The notes under the pieces were generated by a model that worked only from the letters and a program-made list of their open reading frames with translations, had not been told where the DNA came from and searched no databases. Source: Perkinsus marinus ATCC 50983 (lineage: Eukaryota; Perkinsozoa; Perkinsida; Perkinsidae). Taken from it: 64,000 nt of DNA. The DNA lies in NCBI RefSeq assembly GCF_000006405.1, contig NW_003200768.1, positions 124,039 to 188,038 on the forward strand, read 5' to 3'. Below, piece by piece: positions 51,312-62,277 of this stretch; position 1 is the stretch's first letter, and each line of letters starts with the position of its first letter. The position numbers were made by a program, and so were the translations under genes.

Positions 51312-51610
51312 GGGGTGGCATAGTTGCCCCACCTGAGAAAATGAAATTGGTCGCACTTAAGCATACCGTGGGGTGGCATAGTGGCCCCACTCGATAAAAT
51401 GAAATTGGTCGTACTTAAGCATACTTTGTGATGGCATAGTTGCCCCACTCGAGAGAATGAAATTGGTCGTACTTAAGAAAACCTTGTGGTGGCATAGTTG
51501 CCCCACCGGAAGAAATTGGTCGTACTTGAGCATACTTTGCGATGGCATAGTTGCCCCAACAGAAAAAGTTATTGTGTTTTGGTATATCTACAGGTGGCAT
51601 AGCGGCCCCT
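51312..51610 (+). repeat. Minisatellite, unit about 58 bp, about 6 copies, each with a small hairpin
   Basis: Units start with GGGGTGGCATAGTTGCCCCAC or variants and continue with GAAATTGGTCGTACTTAAGC. Unit starts are near 51312, 51370, 51428, 51486, 51540 and 51592. Within each unit GGCA-TAGT-TGCC and GTGGGG...CCCCAC can pair. The later units are shorter and more diverged. Confidence 0.9.
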
Positions 51611-51826
51611 TGCCGAGAAATCCATCCTACTAGCGGAATATCCCTTCAAAAGATCCTTTCGTAGCAGGTGGTGCAAAGAAGACCCACCTCGTGTAATTTC
51701 GTGGCGCGTGACATTACGCGCAATTCGAGTATGAAAACCGTTCATACAGCGTTGGAGAGTGCTCAATGAGAGCTTTCGAATAATGCCTACTTTATTCATC
51801 GACTGTCCGGCACCGCGAAATTACAA

Positions 51827-51860
51827 TGGGTAGGCCCTTTTTTGTACCGGGTTTGTAGGA
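51827..51860. repeat. Flanking direct repeat, right copy
   Basis: See the left copy at 51254-51288. It lies about 40 bp upstream of the start of the next gene. Confidence 0.55.
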
Positions 51861-51902
51861 GGTCAGAGTATTCTTCACTTTTTGGTTCACAGTGCCCTCA
51901 AC

Positions 51903-53298
51903 ATGTCCTCCTTTAACTTTATGCTGCCCATTTTGGACGACCTCACATTCTCTGATGAGCCTGAGGGGATAGTAGGAGCAGCAACTCCACCTGCGACAGA
52001 GTTACCAGAGATAGTGCTGCCCACATCAGCCGAATTGTTCTTTGCTGTACCCCCTGTACCCCCTAAGACTCCTAAAACGACTAAGCGTCAAAAAGCACAG
52101 GCGCTGAGGAGGAAAAAGTTGGCAGCCTCTTTGAGGGAGAAGCGAGCCGATGCAGCTGCTCGGCAACGAGATCCCGACTACCGCCCATTGAAATTTAAGA
52201 CGGACTACCATCTAGGATTTGATTCGCCCGAGAATGATCGAAATGATCCCATCACACCGAAGCTCTCGAGCAAGGCCAATACGCCAGTTTCTGACCGTAA
52301 GGTCAGTTCCACGGCGAGGAAGCGTTCGCCAACGTACATTACGGATGACAGTGATAGCAGCGAGAGACCCTTAAGAAGCGGAGACGAGAGTTATACGCCG
52401 TCGGGCAAAGGCAACAAGAAAAAGGTAGGGTCAGTGGACATCGTGGGAGAATATGCACGTCGACAGCTTCGCGTGTTTATTACGTAGATGACATTCGAGG
52501 GGAAATCCTGGGAATCCTCATAGCTTATTATGCACTCTTACTCTCTCAATTTCTGTGATGTAATGAGGAAATTTCTCAGCTCAGCTTGGCAAACGTATAT
52601 TTTAGCACCGGCGGTTGACCGGCGATTTTAAAAGGAGTATTCGGCAAAGCTTGAAACACCTGCAACTCTTGTCGGCTCTTTCTGATCAGACCCGTGTAGA
52701 GCCGCGTACAGGAAAGCGACCATCCATAGAAGATGCGTCAGGGGGAACTGACAGCAGCGACATCAGTGAAGGCCCTCATCTCATCCGAGGCCTACTGTCC
52801 GATTCGCCACTAGTTTCCTACCCTGTCAAGAGGACCCGACTATTCTCTATCGTTAAACCGAAGCCTACTGTCCAAGAAAGACCTGTGCGGCGAGTCGCCA
52901 GTCAGAGCATGTACACTCCGTTGATGGAGTTCCTGTATAAAGAGCAGAACAATGAGAGCAACAAGCGACGAGTTTTCATGGGGGAGGAGGATAAAGTAGA
53001 CGAGGAAATTGGGAAGGTAGTCATGGAGTTCACTCGTGGACTGTTCCAGTAGCAGATCCTGTAGATATCCGCCTTGCGTAAGCAGCTCGAGAAGAGAATA
53101 CTAGCTTTCGAATCATACGTGGCCACCACTGGCCTTGCCACAGATGGGGACATCCAAACTTATGATACCATCGATATTCCTCAGGAAGTCCCAGTCAGCA
53201 CCAGGGCTGGTGTAAAAAGGTCACGCGTAGCACACCCTGAAGGCCATGCTCTACAGCAGTCCAACAAACGGAAGCGTGGGAGACGCACTGGTCATTGA
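51903..53298 (+). CDS. Basic, probably nuclear protein with coiled coil, unidentified
   Basis: The ATG at 51903 starts MSSFNFMLPILDDLTFSDEP. The first exon is Pro/Thr-rich then strongly basic (KTTKRQKAQALRRKKLAAS) and ends near KGNKKK at a GTAGGG donor around 52424. The second exon resumes near 52630 (RSIRQSLKHLQLLSALSD), passes a Ser/Asp-rich segment and LMEFLYKEQNNESNKRRVF. A 48-nt intron (53018-53065) that removes three in-frame stops joins EEIGK to ISALRKQLEKRILAFESYV, a short coiled coil, and the protein ends with a nuclear-localisation-type cluster QQSNKRKRGRRTGH. No catalytic domain is visible. Role in chromatin or transcription is a guess from charge pattern only. Confidence 0.6.
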
Positions 53299-53478
53299 AT
53301 GACCGCTGACGACTTCGTCGTTATTCCTGTTCATAACAGTGATGAGTATCGGAGGCATGTGCCGACCGTAATGATGGTTGATGTTGTCGCTCTACTACTG
53401 CCCGTGTTCTCGTTGAAGTACTAAGACGAATGGGCGATTCCCTACGCTCTCTTGCAGACGTATTGTCAGAGCCCTCGC

Positions 53479-55782
53479 ATGTCCTTACAGCGAGTAATCC
53501 AAGACATCAAGCAGCTCTCTATCCTCAGTGCCTCCAGTAGGGCTTCACCAGCGGAGCAGCAGCAACTTGCTTCTAAATGGAACAAACTAGTTGGGGAGTT
53601 CATCGGTGAAATTGACGGCAAAAACTCCTTTACTAGGGAGACCGGACGAGGTCGTCGAGTGTCTCCTATGAGCCTGTCTCGAGCGATGCAAGATGTGGCC
53701 AAATTTGCTCCACGAGCAGGGTACCCGCTGGTCACAGCTATTCTCCCGCATATCTTGACTGAGCGCAAGCAGGAGCTGCTCCCTGCATTGCCTGAGTTTG
53801 GCCCTGTTGACCTGGCGTACATGTCTAACAGTATAGCCAATATCATTACAACCTGTAGCGTAAGCGACTCTAGTGCGCTGCTGAAGAGATTCGGTCAGCA
53901 AGTAGGAGAGTACTTCTCAAAGCCGGGACGCTTGGAGGCCGTCCCTATCTACAGTCTGGTTACGCTCACCAACGCTCTCAATAGACTGGGCTACGATGGT
54001 GGTGTCTCTCGGCGGCGCGGCGCCAGCGAAGATCTCTATGCACGTTTCGATCGTCTGTGCTGCGAGAAGATAGATTCGATGAACGCCAGCGATATAGCAG
54101 TAGCCCTGCAGTCGTTCCACAACGGTGGGTGTCGGCATGCTAAGCCCTCCTCTGACTTGCTCGGGAAGGCCGCTGGTCGTCTCAAAGGAGAACTCCGTCA
54201 GCAAGTAGGAGTACTCGTCCCCATAGTCTTCCCAGTATCGATCTCAGATACCCTCGAAAAGCCTAGCGCAGTTGCTGAACATCTTCGTCACTTTCGGCTA
54301 CAAGCAGGACCGGGAGCTCCTGCTTCTGCTATTCGACGGTGTTTTATCTACACCTGTTGAAGAATTAGAGGTGAAGCCGTTCCCTATATGACCTGTCGAT
54401 GACAGCTTGATGGTTTTCAGATCTTCTGCGCCCCTTTGGCACTAAACTCTCTCTCTAAGTGCTCCCAAACAGTCGATGAAGGTGTCGACTCTGGGGTGCT
54501 GCCTTCCACTGCTATCGTTTTCAACCTGGCCACTAAGTGAGAGGATTTTAGACTTCTTTTTATGGTGAGTATCCATCAGGCACATTCTACCACGACTGAA
54601 CGACCTAGGCCCTTGCCAGATCGCCAATGTGGTCAACGCGTTGGGCAGTTTGAAGGTCTTTGACTATCGTCTCCTCACGGGCATGTCTCATCTGATCGCC
54701 AATAGCGATGGAGGCCACACTGTGCCGCTGCGGACCTTCTCCTTCCAAGAGCTCAGTAACATATCCCATGGTTTTGCCAAGATTGCGTAAGTTCCTATGT
54801 GTCACGAACATGTCGTCGGGCTCAATAGTGCATTGATTATGACACCACTCTAGGTGTCTCGAAATACGTTACTTTGAGCCGGATTACTTGATCGGACATG
54901 GTTGCAATTCCGCACCGGAACCCTGTGGTTGTTGAGGAACGTCTGGGTTACAACCGATGACGTGATCGACCTCACAGACATGCTACTAGGCCGTGTTGCT
55001 ATTCCTGCGTCTCAGGTACGGTAGTAGTAACCTCTACATTGCCCTATTCGAGGAAGCCAGCCGGCGAGAGAAGGACTTCGACGCACAAGGGGTGTCTATG
55101 TTTCTTGATTCGGTGAGGAGAGTGGCCAATAGATGGTACAATGGAATGCTCAGAGACCCCAACCGGCCTGGGCCTCAGCCAGGTGCGTCGACGAATCGCC
55201 TCTTGCGACGCTCTCATTTGCATGCAGGTCTTCAGTACATTCCTCGTGCTCTCATGGAGGCCATCTCTAAATTGCTCAAGGCATGTGAGGCTTGGTCTAT
55301 CGGACGTTTGACGGCGGACAGTGGTGGGGGCATTGGCGTTCAGTCAGCCACACAGATCTTGCTGTGTCTGGTTGAGCTGGGTCGTGGCAGTATGGCGTCT
55401 ACGTCCCCTTTATCGAAATGTTTCGGCCTAGCCTCTGAGAAGGGTAAGTGTGGGTGCTTATGAATGAGATCCTATCAAGATCTTTTCCTCAGGGTCCGAA
55501 GTGGCTGGTGACAGACCGTCGGTGCCCAAGCTGTTGCTGGCCTCGTTGAAGGGCCGTGCAGATCGACTCACTAAGGAGCAAACCAGGCATATAGCGCATG
55601 CAGCTCGACGCTATCAGGCTTGCGATACGGGAGCATATCGGACGCTACCATCAGACGTGAATAGAGCCGTCTTGGTTCGTTGGTGTGTATCCTGTGTTCT
55701 GCAGGTGTTGCGCTGGGTGGAGGATATACAGCGTGAATTCCCGGCTGGACCGAGGAGCAGCCGAGCCACTGTGACATCGTGA
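53479..55782 (+). CDS. Alpha-helical repeat-like protein, function unknown
   Basis: First large exon from an ATG at 53479 (MSLQRVIQDIKQLSILSASS), running to about 54200 with helix pairs such as MSLSRAMQDVAKFAPRAGYP, EFGPVDLAYMSNSIANIITT, YSLVTLTNALNRLGYDGG and MNASDIAVALQSFHNGG. Later exons repeat the theme (IANVVNALGSLKVFDYRLLT, FSFQELSNISHGFAKI, SVSMFLDSVRRVANRWYN). The last intron near 55446-55495 joins LASEK to GSEVAGDRPSVPKLLLASLK, with the stop at 55782. Repeated 'F/Y-x-x-x-x-L-x-x-x-x-x-A-x-x' helices recall the heptatricopeptide/FASTK-like repeats used by apicomplexan and related mitochondria to bind RNA. I see no RAP domain at the end. An earlier start exon is possible. Confidence 0.6.
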
Positions 55783-56806
55783 TTAATGTAGACTGGATAC
55801 ATGTTTCTGCAATAACCGTTTCATCACTCACTATGCATGTCGGGTTGTTATTATCGTGACTTCAAGACTTAGTGGTAACCGCTCACATGTCAGTCGATCA
55901 TGGGAGACAAGGCAAACGAGAATTGACCATTTGGCGCTACAACATTGGTCGCTTAGGATTCGAGAACACATGGAACTTTTATACTTGATAAGATGATGAT
56001 GATTACAATGTGAATATTCGGTTTGCATTAGAGTTGTTGCTATCGGGGAAAAAGACCAACAGCCAAGTATGTGGCAGTCAGAGGCAATCGATAGTGATGT
56101 CAGTATACCCGCCGGGGAAAAGGACCGTACAGTCACAACAAGGCTGTCGGAGGCAAACGGAGGGATTAGTTACGTTCGTTACGATGTTAGATTGATGATC
56201 TTGGAAGACTGATTGTCATCCCATGCTATCATGTGTGTATACGTGCAGCTATATCGATTAGGACATAGCTGTTCGGGCGCGAAGACAGGACACACAATAG
56301 GCGCAAGTTGCAATCTCTGGTGGAGATACATATTTGTGGTCGTAACTTTGTGGTCACGAATATGTATCTCCACCAGTCGACTGACGATTGACGATAAAGA
56401 TAACACATAGCATCGTTGGGCAACAGGCAGAGCCTGAGACTCACAGGAAATGGCGAACACTGTACATTAGAAAGAGAGAGCGTAACATAAGCATACTATA
56501 CTCCACCCGGTAGCACTATTATCATTAGGAATACTACTGGCCATGAGCAACTCAGTGCAAGCCAGCAGTATCCCTGTCTGAAACAGTACCTCATACAAAA
56601 CGGATCGTCTCTACTGTGAATTGTTATCCTCTCTAGATTTAGATGGAGGTCTACTGTACTATACTATACTATACATAAGTGGAGACAATAATCGTTTCAA
56701 GGATCGTCATATGTCACTCAACAACCCTCGAGAGACTAACATGAATCTTTCTATGAACGCAACAACTCGATATCAGTAACAAAGCATATAGAAACGTACA
56801 ACCGTG
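55783..56806. other. Intergenic, no gene
   Basis: AT-rich with an imperfect long hairpin at 56317-56376. Open frames here are created by the hairpin arms read on both strands. Confidence 0.5.
56317..56376. repeat. Long inverted repeat, 22-bp arms with one wobble, 16-nt loop
   Basis: Arm 56317-56338 starts CTGGTGGAGATACATATT and pairs with 56355-56376 with a single T/G wobble. Confidence 0.9.
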
Positions 56807-57979
56807 CTAACGTAATGGTGACGGGGACGACATTGGACTCGGGGCGAGCCCATTAGGCTGCTGCTGCTGAGGGCTCGCTGACGGTGGTGGTCGGGGCCTC
56901 GACTGAACCACGGAAAAGCCAAAGTCCTTTATGAACTCACAATCGGTCTGAACATGACACCATAGATGAAGAGAGACTCTGAAAACCTCACAGCTCTCGG
57001 GAGGGGAGGGTTAACCAAATGTATCGGCTTCAATGCAGCATCGATCACTGGCTCCAGGGCCGCTGCCGGCAGAGCACTTCGTCCTGCTGATGTTGCCGCT
57101 TCCTGAGGCCAAGGGTAACGCGAGCACCGACAAGTTGCTTACTTGTTCTCTGAGAAGGACCGATACCGACCCCGGAAGAATCATCTGGCCAGCATCCCTC
57201 GCTAACTCAATGTAGTTGTAAGCGTACAAAGCTAGAAGACGCTCTCTAGCAGACTTCTTGTCGGAACCTCGGTCGTGTACTGCCCGCATGCACGAGTGAA
57301 CCTAAGCCACTGATAGTTAGACGATACTGACCAAGATCTACGGTCGCGTCAGTAGGTTTCTAATATGAGCAAGGCTAATAGTAGGCCAGAAAACGAGGAA
57401 CCGAACGAAATTTCGGATTGGATGCCTCTCTGACCTGAATTTCCAAGTCGATCTGGCCAGCGGGCCCTGCCTCACTGAGCATCTCACTGACGAAGTCTTG
57501 GAGACTCTCGTCATGGTACTCTGAGACCGCCTTCTGCCCATTCCCAACACGTCGTTCCACAATGAGCAGCCACAACGGAGCCATCTTGCGCCGTATCCCG
57601 AGAGCGAGCTGAGCCGCGAACGCACATGCAATGAGAGTTGTCCGCGAGTCAGTATTACATCACTAGCAAGCACGACGCGGAAGGTCCCCCCTCGAGCTGA
57701 GTACTCTTTCCCTCGCAATATTGTAGGATGACGACCTCGCTGTTGCCACAGTCTGGTGTGCTCCAGTGTCGTGAGCAGAAGCTCGGGACCATCGAAAACA
57801 AAGGATTCCTCACGGACCGTCCACGGCAGATCATGGACTTGCTGAGGTGGGCAGCCTGGGTAGGTTATGCGCCAAGGAGTGGCTTGTTCACGCATCAGGA
57901 ACACACGCCCAGGGGCTTCGCCAGGCAAACGTATTACGCTGAACTCAGGAGTTAGGGAGCCTTCGAGGAGATCGTCTGA
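56807..57979 (-). CDS. Unidentified multi-exon protein, 5' end unresolved
   Basis: Minus-strand exons: SDDLLEGSLTPEFSVIRLPG and REESFVFDGPELLLTTLEHT with LRGKEYSARGGTFRVVLAS; then LALGIRRKMAPLWLLIVERR, EYHDESLQDFVSEMLSEAGP and GQIDLEIQVREASNPKFRSV; then MRAVHDRGSDKKSARERLLA and NYIELARDAGQMILPGSVSV; after a 40-nt intron EAATSAGRSALPAAALEPVI; after a 44-nt intron (56948-56991) TDCEFIKDFGFSVVQSRPRP, a Pro/Ser/Gln-rich tail, and the stop at 56807. No ATG begins the first stretch, so an upstream exon is missing. The GGTFRVVL and GPELLLTTLE segments recall the Mediator subunit 20 fold, but too weakly to name it. Confidence 0.55.
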
Positions 57980-59583
57980 GGCAAACAAACTATAGTTAAA
58001 TGCGATAGAGAGCCTAACTAATAGTCAGTGACTGACTTGGGAGATCCTATAGCCCGTGATCGTAGGATTTGATATTTTCGAGAAGTCCTTGCATTGGTAT
58101 TGGTACTGAAACAGTGGAGTTTAACCATAGTGATATAAAAAAACACTAGTGGAAAACATATTTCACGACTACTACAGGCCGCGAATATCGCGTTTTTCAC
58201 CGAGTTTTACGCCACTTCACGTTAAACGAGTGAAACTCTAGCGTTGGAATAAATGCCTGCTTTCCTCAGCTGCTTCTTGGGTATTTCATCACTAATTATA
58301 GAAGTTCACATATGAATTCGGGTAGAAGTGTACAGAAATTAACGAGAAATTCCCAAATTTTCCTCAGAATTCTCATGTTGTCACCAACACATGCGGTTGA
58401 CTATTTGAATATTTTCCCACCCTGTACGGAAAAGTTATTAGAATTTCGGGAGATACCACTGACTGTCACTTGCCGCATCAAACACATCATGAGTTTCCTT
58501 ATTACTCATCTCAGTTCCATGTCTATCAGCATCCACTTGTGTGCTCTGTACTGTGGTCCTCTCAGGCATCACAGGCTGGTAGTAGTCCCTGCCTGTAGCT
58601 CGCCATTCGCCCAAAACTCTGCATGTCCCTTCCTGTCGTAGCCACAGCTCTACGTCGAGACCACATTCACGAGAAAGGCAGAGGCCAACGCATTCCCCCA
58701 TGGCCCAATTAAACTAAGGGGTGGTTCACATTCCCGAGGTCCCCGGATCGATACTGGCATGCGGAACATGCGTTTCCTTTCCAATTTTTCAACTGTGAGC
58801 CACCGAGTCTTTTGAGAACTGTATGCCGAAGCTTCATTTCTGTTTCGACGCCTTCACTCAAAACTAAAAAGCTGATTCTCAACGACTTGGAGCGTTTCCG
58901 ACTTGTCTAGCCGTCCTAATGAGCATTGAAGTTAATATGTTCGCAAACAATTTCACTATAGCGACTACTATTCATCATCTAGTACTAATCTTCTTAACTC
59001 AACGTACGTCCTTAACTAACATTTGTACGTGTCGTAAAAGATATATACTCTTACATCTCAGCATGTTGAGAGCGTAGTGACGGGCTCCACTCGTTGATAT
59101 TTGACTAACACACTTCCAACTTATATGTATACTTGAATATTGCGCAATGGGGACATGCCCTGCGTCCTAGCAGCAGATCTCAGGAGCCCTGCTCTACCCG
59201 AGATAGAGCCTCTGGTTCACTCATTTAGTCTATCGTCAATAGACTCGAGTTGGAACTGCCGGTTAGATGTTTTCGTGCGGCACCACGAATGAGCTTCGCT
59301 TCGCCCAAAAAATGATTCCGGAATGGCATTTCCGCAAGTCACATTTTTTTGTCAGTCCTAGCGTTACGTGGGCCAAGCATATAACTAATTTTAGTACTTG
59401 TGCTCGTCCTGAACTGGTCGACCGTGACCAGGCTCAGCCCGGCTCACCTACCGGAAGTGTCTACTATCTGCCGTCTCCTTAGGGTATAGCCGTGATAAAC
59501 TCTCAATTGTCTCTAGCTGTCGTGATTGGGGAATGGCGTGGTAAGCCAAAATCAGAGAGAGCTTCAGTATCAGTGATATTTCC
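57980..59583. other. No confident gene; dispersed repeat A copy 3
   Basis: A minus-strand frame at 58438-58701 (VELWLRQEGTCRVLGEWRAT) is coding-like but unsupported and abuts the repeat. The remainder is AT-rich intergenic DNA. Confidence 0.4.
58291..58425. repeat. Dispersed repeat A, copy 3
   Basis: Begins ACTAATTATA like the copy at 10621 and keeps GAATTCGGGTAGAAGTGTAC, CCTCAGAATTCTCATG and TTGTCACCAACACATGCGGT in the same order. Confidence 0.7.
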
Positions 59584-60346
59584 ATGGCCATCACCAAACG
59601 AATCGAGAAGGAGACGCAGAAGCTGAGGGATGATCCTCGTAATAAGGGGGTATCGGTGTGCGCAGTATGAAGATTTGAGCTCTGGGGTATCTTTAGGTTG
59701 ACCTTGCTCTTGATGGTTGTTGAAGATTTTTTTTCTCTTAGCCCCGGGCCTTTATGCTGTCCCTGATCCCAAGAACAGTCGTTACTTCCATATCGAGTTA
59801 GAGGGACCAGACGGCACCCCTTACGAGAAGGGTTATTACAAATTGGAGATGTTTTTACCCGAGGGGTATCCTATGGAGCCCCCAAAGGTGAGTACAGGTC
59901 GTCCTGTCGTGTTCGATTGGTATATATGGAGCTCTAAGGTCCGTTTCCTAACGAAGATATATCATCCAAATATCGACAAATTGGGTCGTATATGTTTGGA
60001 TATTCTCAAGGATAAATGGTCCCCGGCACTTCAAATGAGGACCGTCCTACTCTCCATTCAAGCATTGCTGTCCGCCCCTGAGGTAATACCATACCTTCTA
60101 CTACTGGTTATATAATGTAAACGAATCAGACTTGACATTTTTCAGCCCGATGATCCGCTTGATCCCAGTGTAGCTGAGCATTTCAAGCACAACAGGGCCG
60201 AAGCTGATGCCATAGGTAATTCACTCACTCACTCCTTGGAACTTTCCTGATGTCACTCCTGGCGTGTTATAATGTTCTGCCTTTCAGCACGAAATTGGAA
60301 TCAGAAGTATGCCCTGCACGAGCCTCCCAAGACGATGATGCTCTAG
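59584..60346 (+). CDS. UBC13: Ubiquitin-conjugating enzyme E2, Ubc13/UBE2N type, copy 1, 157 aa
   Basis: E2 that with a Uev partner builds K63-linked ubiquitin chains in DNA repair and signalling. Exons 59584-59638, 59742-59887, 59939-60082, 60146-60215 and 60288-60346 sum to 474 nt (158 codons), so the model closes. Protein: [58 protein letters not shown], then [19 protein letters not shown] with the active-site Cys in GRIC and the HPN motif, [40 protein letters not shown] and [13 protein letters not shown]. Introns are 103, 51, 63 and 72 nt. The 51-nt intron contains no stop, so an unspliced message would insert 17 residues in frame between PPK and VRF. Confidence 0.93.
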
Positions 60347-60644
60347 ATGTATGCCAAGAGCCAATGCTTGGTACATTAGCTTTGTAGTAATGCTGGACCA
60401 GTGCTTGTCTGATGACGAAGAGTTATGGCCGCATTGATATACCTGTTATACTGTTGAGGAGGAGTCCCTCGAGACCAGCGATCGCTATGGGCTCTGATTA
60501 TGACTCTTGGTGCTTCCCCCTCCCCGATACTGTGTAATAGTTGACAGTTCCCTCTATATCGTTTCTTTTCAAATCTCGGGAGTTGCGTATATCAATAATA
60601 GAAGGATTGGAGTACTTAGGGTGTCCTTGGGGGAACATCTCTGA

Positions 60645-61319
60645 ATGGTCACTACTAAGCGCATTGAGAAGGAGACTCAGAAGTTGAAGGAAGATTCTCG
60701 CTAAACTGTGGTAGAGGGAAATGGGCTCGGGCCGATAGTAGTTGCTCCTTGTCTGTAGCGCCGGGGCTGTCAGCCGTCCCTGCTTCTGGCAATTTGAGAT
60801 GCTTCTATACTGAGCTGGCAGGGCCACAGGGCACCCCGTGTGATAATGGAATTTACAAGTCGGAGATGTTTTTACCCGAGGGGTATCCTATGGAGCCCCC
60901 AAAGGTGAGTACAGGTCGTCCTGTCGTGTTCGGTTGGTATATAGAGAGCTCTAAGGTCCGCTTCCTTACGAAGATATATCATCCAAATATCGACAAGTTG
61001 GGTCGTATATGTTTGGATATTCTCAAGGATAAATGGTCCCCGGCACTTCAAATGAGGACCGTCCTACTCTCCATTCAAGCATTGCTATCCGCCCCTGAGG
61101 TGATACCATACCTTCTACTACTGGTTAGGGCAGAATCCCCTTATTGCCAGCCCGATCCCCTGGAAACCGGTGTCGCTGAGCATTTCAAACACAATAGGGC
61201 AGAAGCGGACAACATTGGTAGTAATGGAAATTTACTATTTTTATGGTATATTTGTGCTAGCCCGGAGCTGGAACCAGATCTATGCGATGCATAAAAACAG
61301 TTGTGAAGTGTCGCTGTGA
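60645..61319 (+). CDS. UBC13: Ubiquitin-conjugating enzyme E2, Ubc13/UBE2N type, copy 2, 156 aa
   Basis: Exons 60645-60699, 60759-60904, 60956-61099, 61151-61217 and 61261-61319 sum to 471 nt (157 codons); all phases match copy 1. Intron 1 begins GCTAAA rather than GT, a GC-AG intron. The catalytic region is intact ([39 protein letters not shown]). The N-terminal third differs clearly from copy 1 ([20 protein letters not shown] for [20 protein letters not shown]), one Asp of PDDPL is lost, and the C-terminus differs ([17 protein letters not shown]). In contrast, about 255 bp across exons 2-3 and the 51-nt intron are almost identical to copy 1. It looks like a working gene, with likely altered partner contacts at the N-terminal helix and sheet where Uev proteins dock. 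Confidence 0.85.
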
Positions 61320-61500
61320 TTTGTGCTATTTCCATAGCAACATCTGCAATGTATCAATTGTATTGGACTTATGCCGGCAGTTTCCTAAACACTGACACCT
61401 TTGCTGTTGATTGTGTAGGATGGAGGGTGCCGGGATCGAACCTGCGTTTAGTTGGCTTAGCTCCTTTGCTGGCTCCTGTTGCCATCTTCGATTCCTCATC

Positions 61501-62081
61501 ATGGTATCGCCCCCAGATCGGGGTCAGCATAACCCGGTGTTGGGCTCACCTTGCCGTGTTGATAAGGATGCTTCTTCGCCTTCTACAGTGGACGACAGCA
61601 GTCATTGCAGTCCAATGACGAGGAGCTCATCCCCAGTGTTGGTGACGCCTCCTCAACAGAGCCAAGCGGGCCTTCAGACCGCCTTAGGCTTTGCAGCATC
61701 ACAGCTGTTCAAAGCTGGATGTTTTGTGGGTAAGCTCATCTACGCTTACTCGTAGTCTCTCACCGTTGGAGTCGGTGAATGTGTTTTCTTCCATATGCGT
61801 TATAGAATTGGTACTAGTATTGTGAGTTTTGTTTACATTCTGTGTGGACTTCAGTGATAGTCGTGGGAAAATTTGAGAGAGAAATTTTAGTTGTTTCGTC
61901 AGGTGATAAAATCGATGAGCTACTCGACGCGTTGATCCCTAATGAGACTTCTCCGAATCGCGCCAGAAGCGTGGGGCGGCCGCCTAAAGAGTCAGCGCTG
62001 GAAGATGACGAATGGGTCCTCGTTGAGCGGCCCTCCGACGGCTTATCACCTCACAGTGCTGCTGGTATTATGCAAAAGTAG
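61501..62081 (+). CDS. Small unidentified protein, two exons, 151 aa
   Basis: Exons 61501-61729 and 61855-62081 sum to 456 nt (152 codons) across a GTAAGC...TTCAG intron. The N-terminal half is Ser/Pro/Thr-rich (TRSSSPVLVTPPQQSQAGLQ), then a short hydrophobic helical part (TALGFAASQLFKAGCFV) and FEREILVVSSGDKIDELLDA. Near the C-terminus DDEWVLVERPSD has an acidic lead followed by W-x-x-V, the form of an Atg8/LC3-interacting motif; this is only a pattern match. The open frame upstream of 61501 contains a tRNA B-box-like sequence and is not used. No family recognised. Confidence 0.55.
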
Positions 62082-62277
62082 GATATCTCCTACTGTGTAC
62101 ACTATTGGCGTGGAAGTGTATATGAGTGAAATTTGTTGGTGTACTATTCAATGTTATTGCTACTATCACTTGATGTCAACCAAATCGATTTACGTTAATT
62201 CGAAATTTTCTATTGTGTTCGGAGTAAATCATTCGAACGTTTCTCGGCTGTCTTTCTCCTCCTTTTGTGCGTTGTGA

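Larger units (their letters stand above)
50827..51902. other. Intergenic with minisatellite; no gene
   Basis: Holds the upstream region of copy 3, a tRNA B-box-like motif near 51005, a hairpin-rich minisatellite at 51312-51610, and a pair of similar 34-bp sequences on either side of it. Confidence 0.6.

Noticed and set aside
51312-51610. Possible CRISPR-like array
   Set aside because: The units are contiguous tandem repeats with no unique spacers, and the genome is eukaryotic.
59267-59482. 71-codon plus-strand ORF upstream of the first Ubc13
   Set aside because: No resemblance to a protein family and no splice link to the Ubc13 start at 59584.
61411-61500. Open frame with GAGIEPAF-like peptide upstream of the 61501 gene
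   Set aside because: This peptide is the usual spurious translation of a tRNA T-arm read on the opposite strand. No in-frame need for it, and no complete tRNA folds here either.
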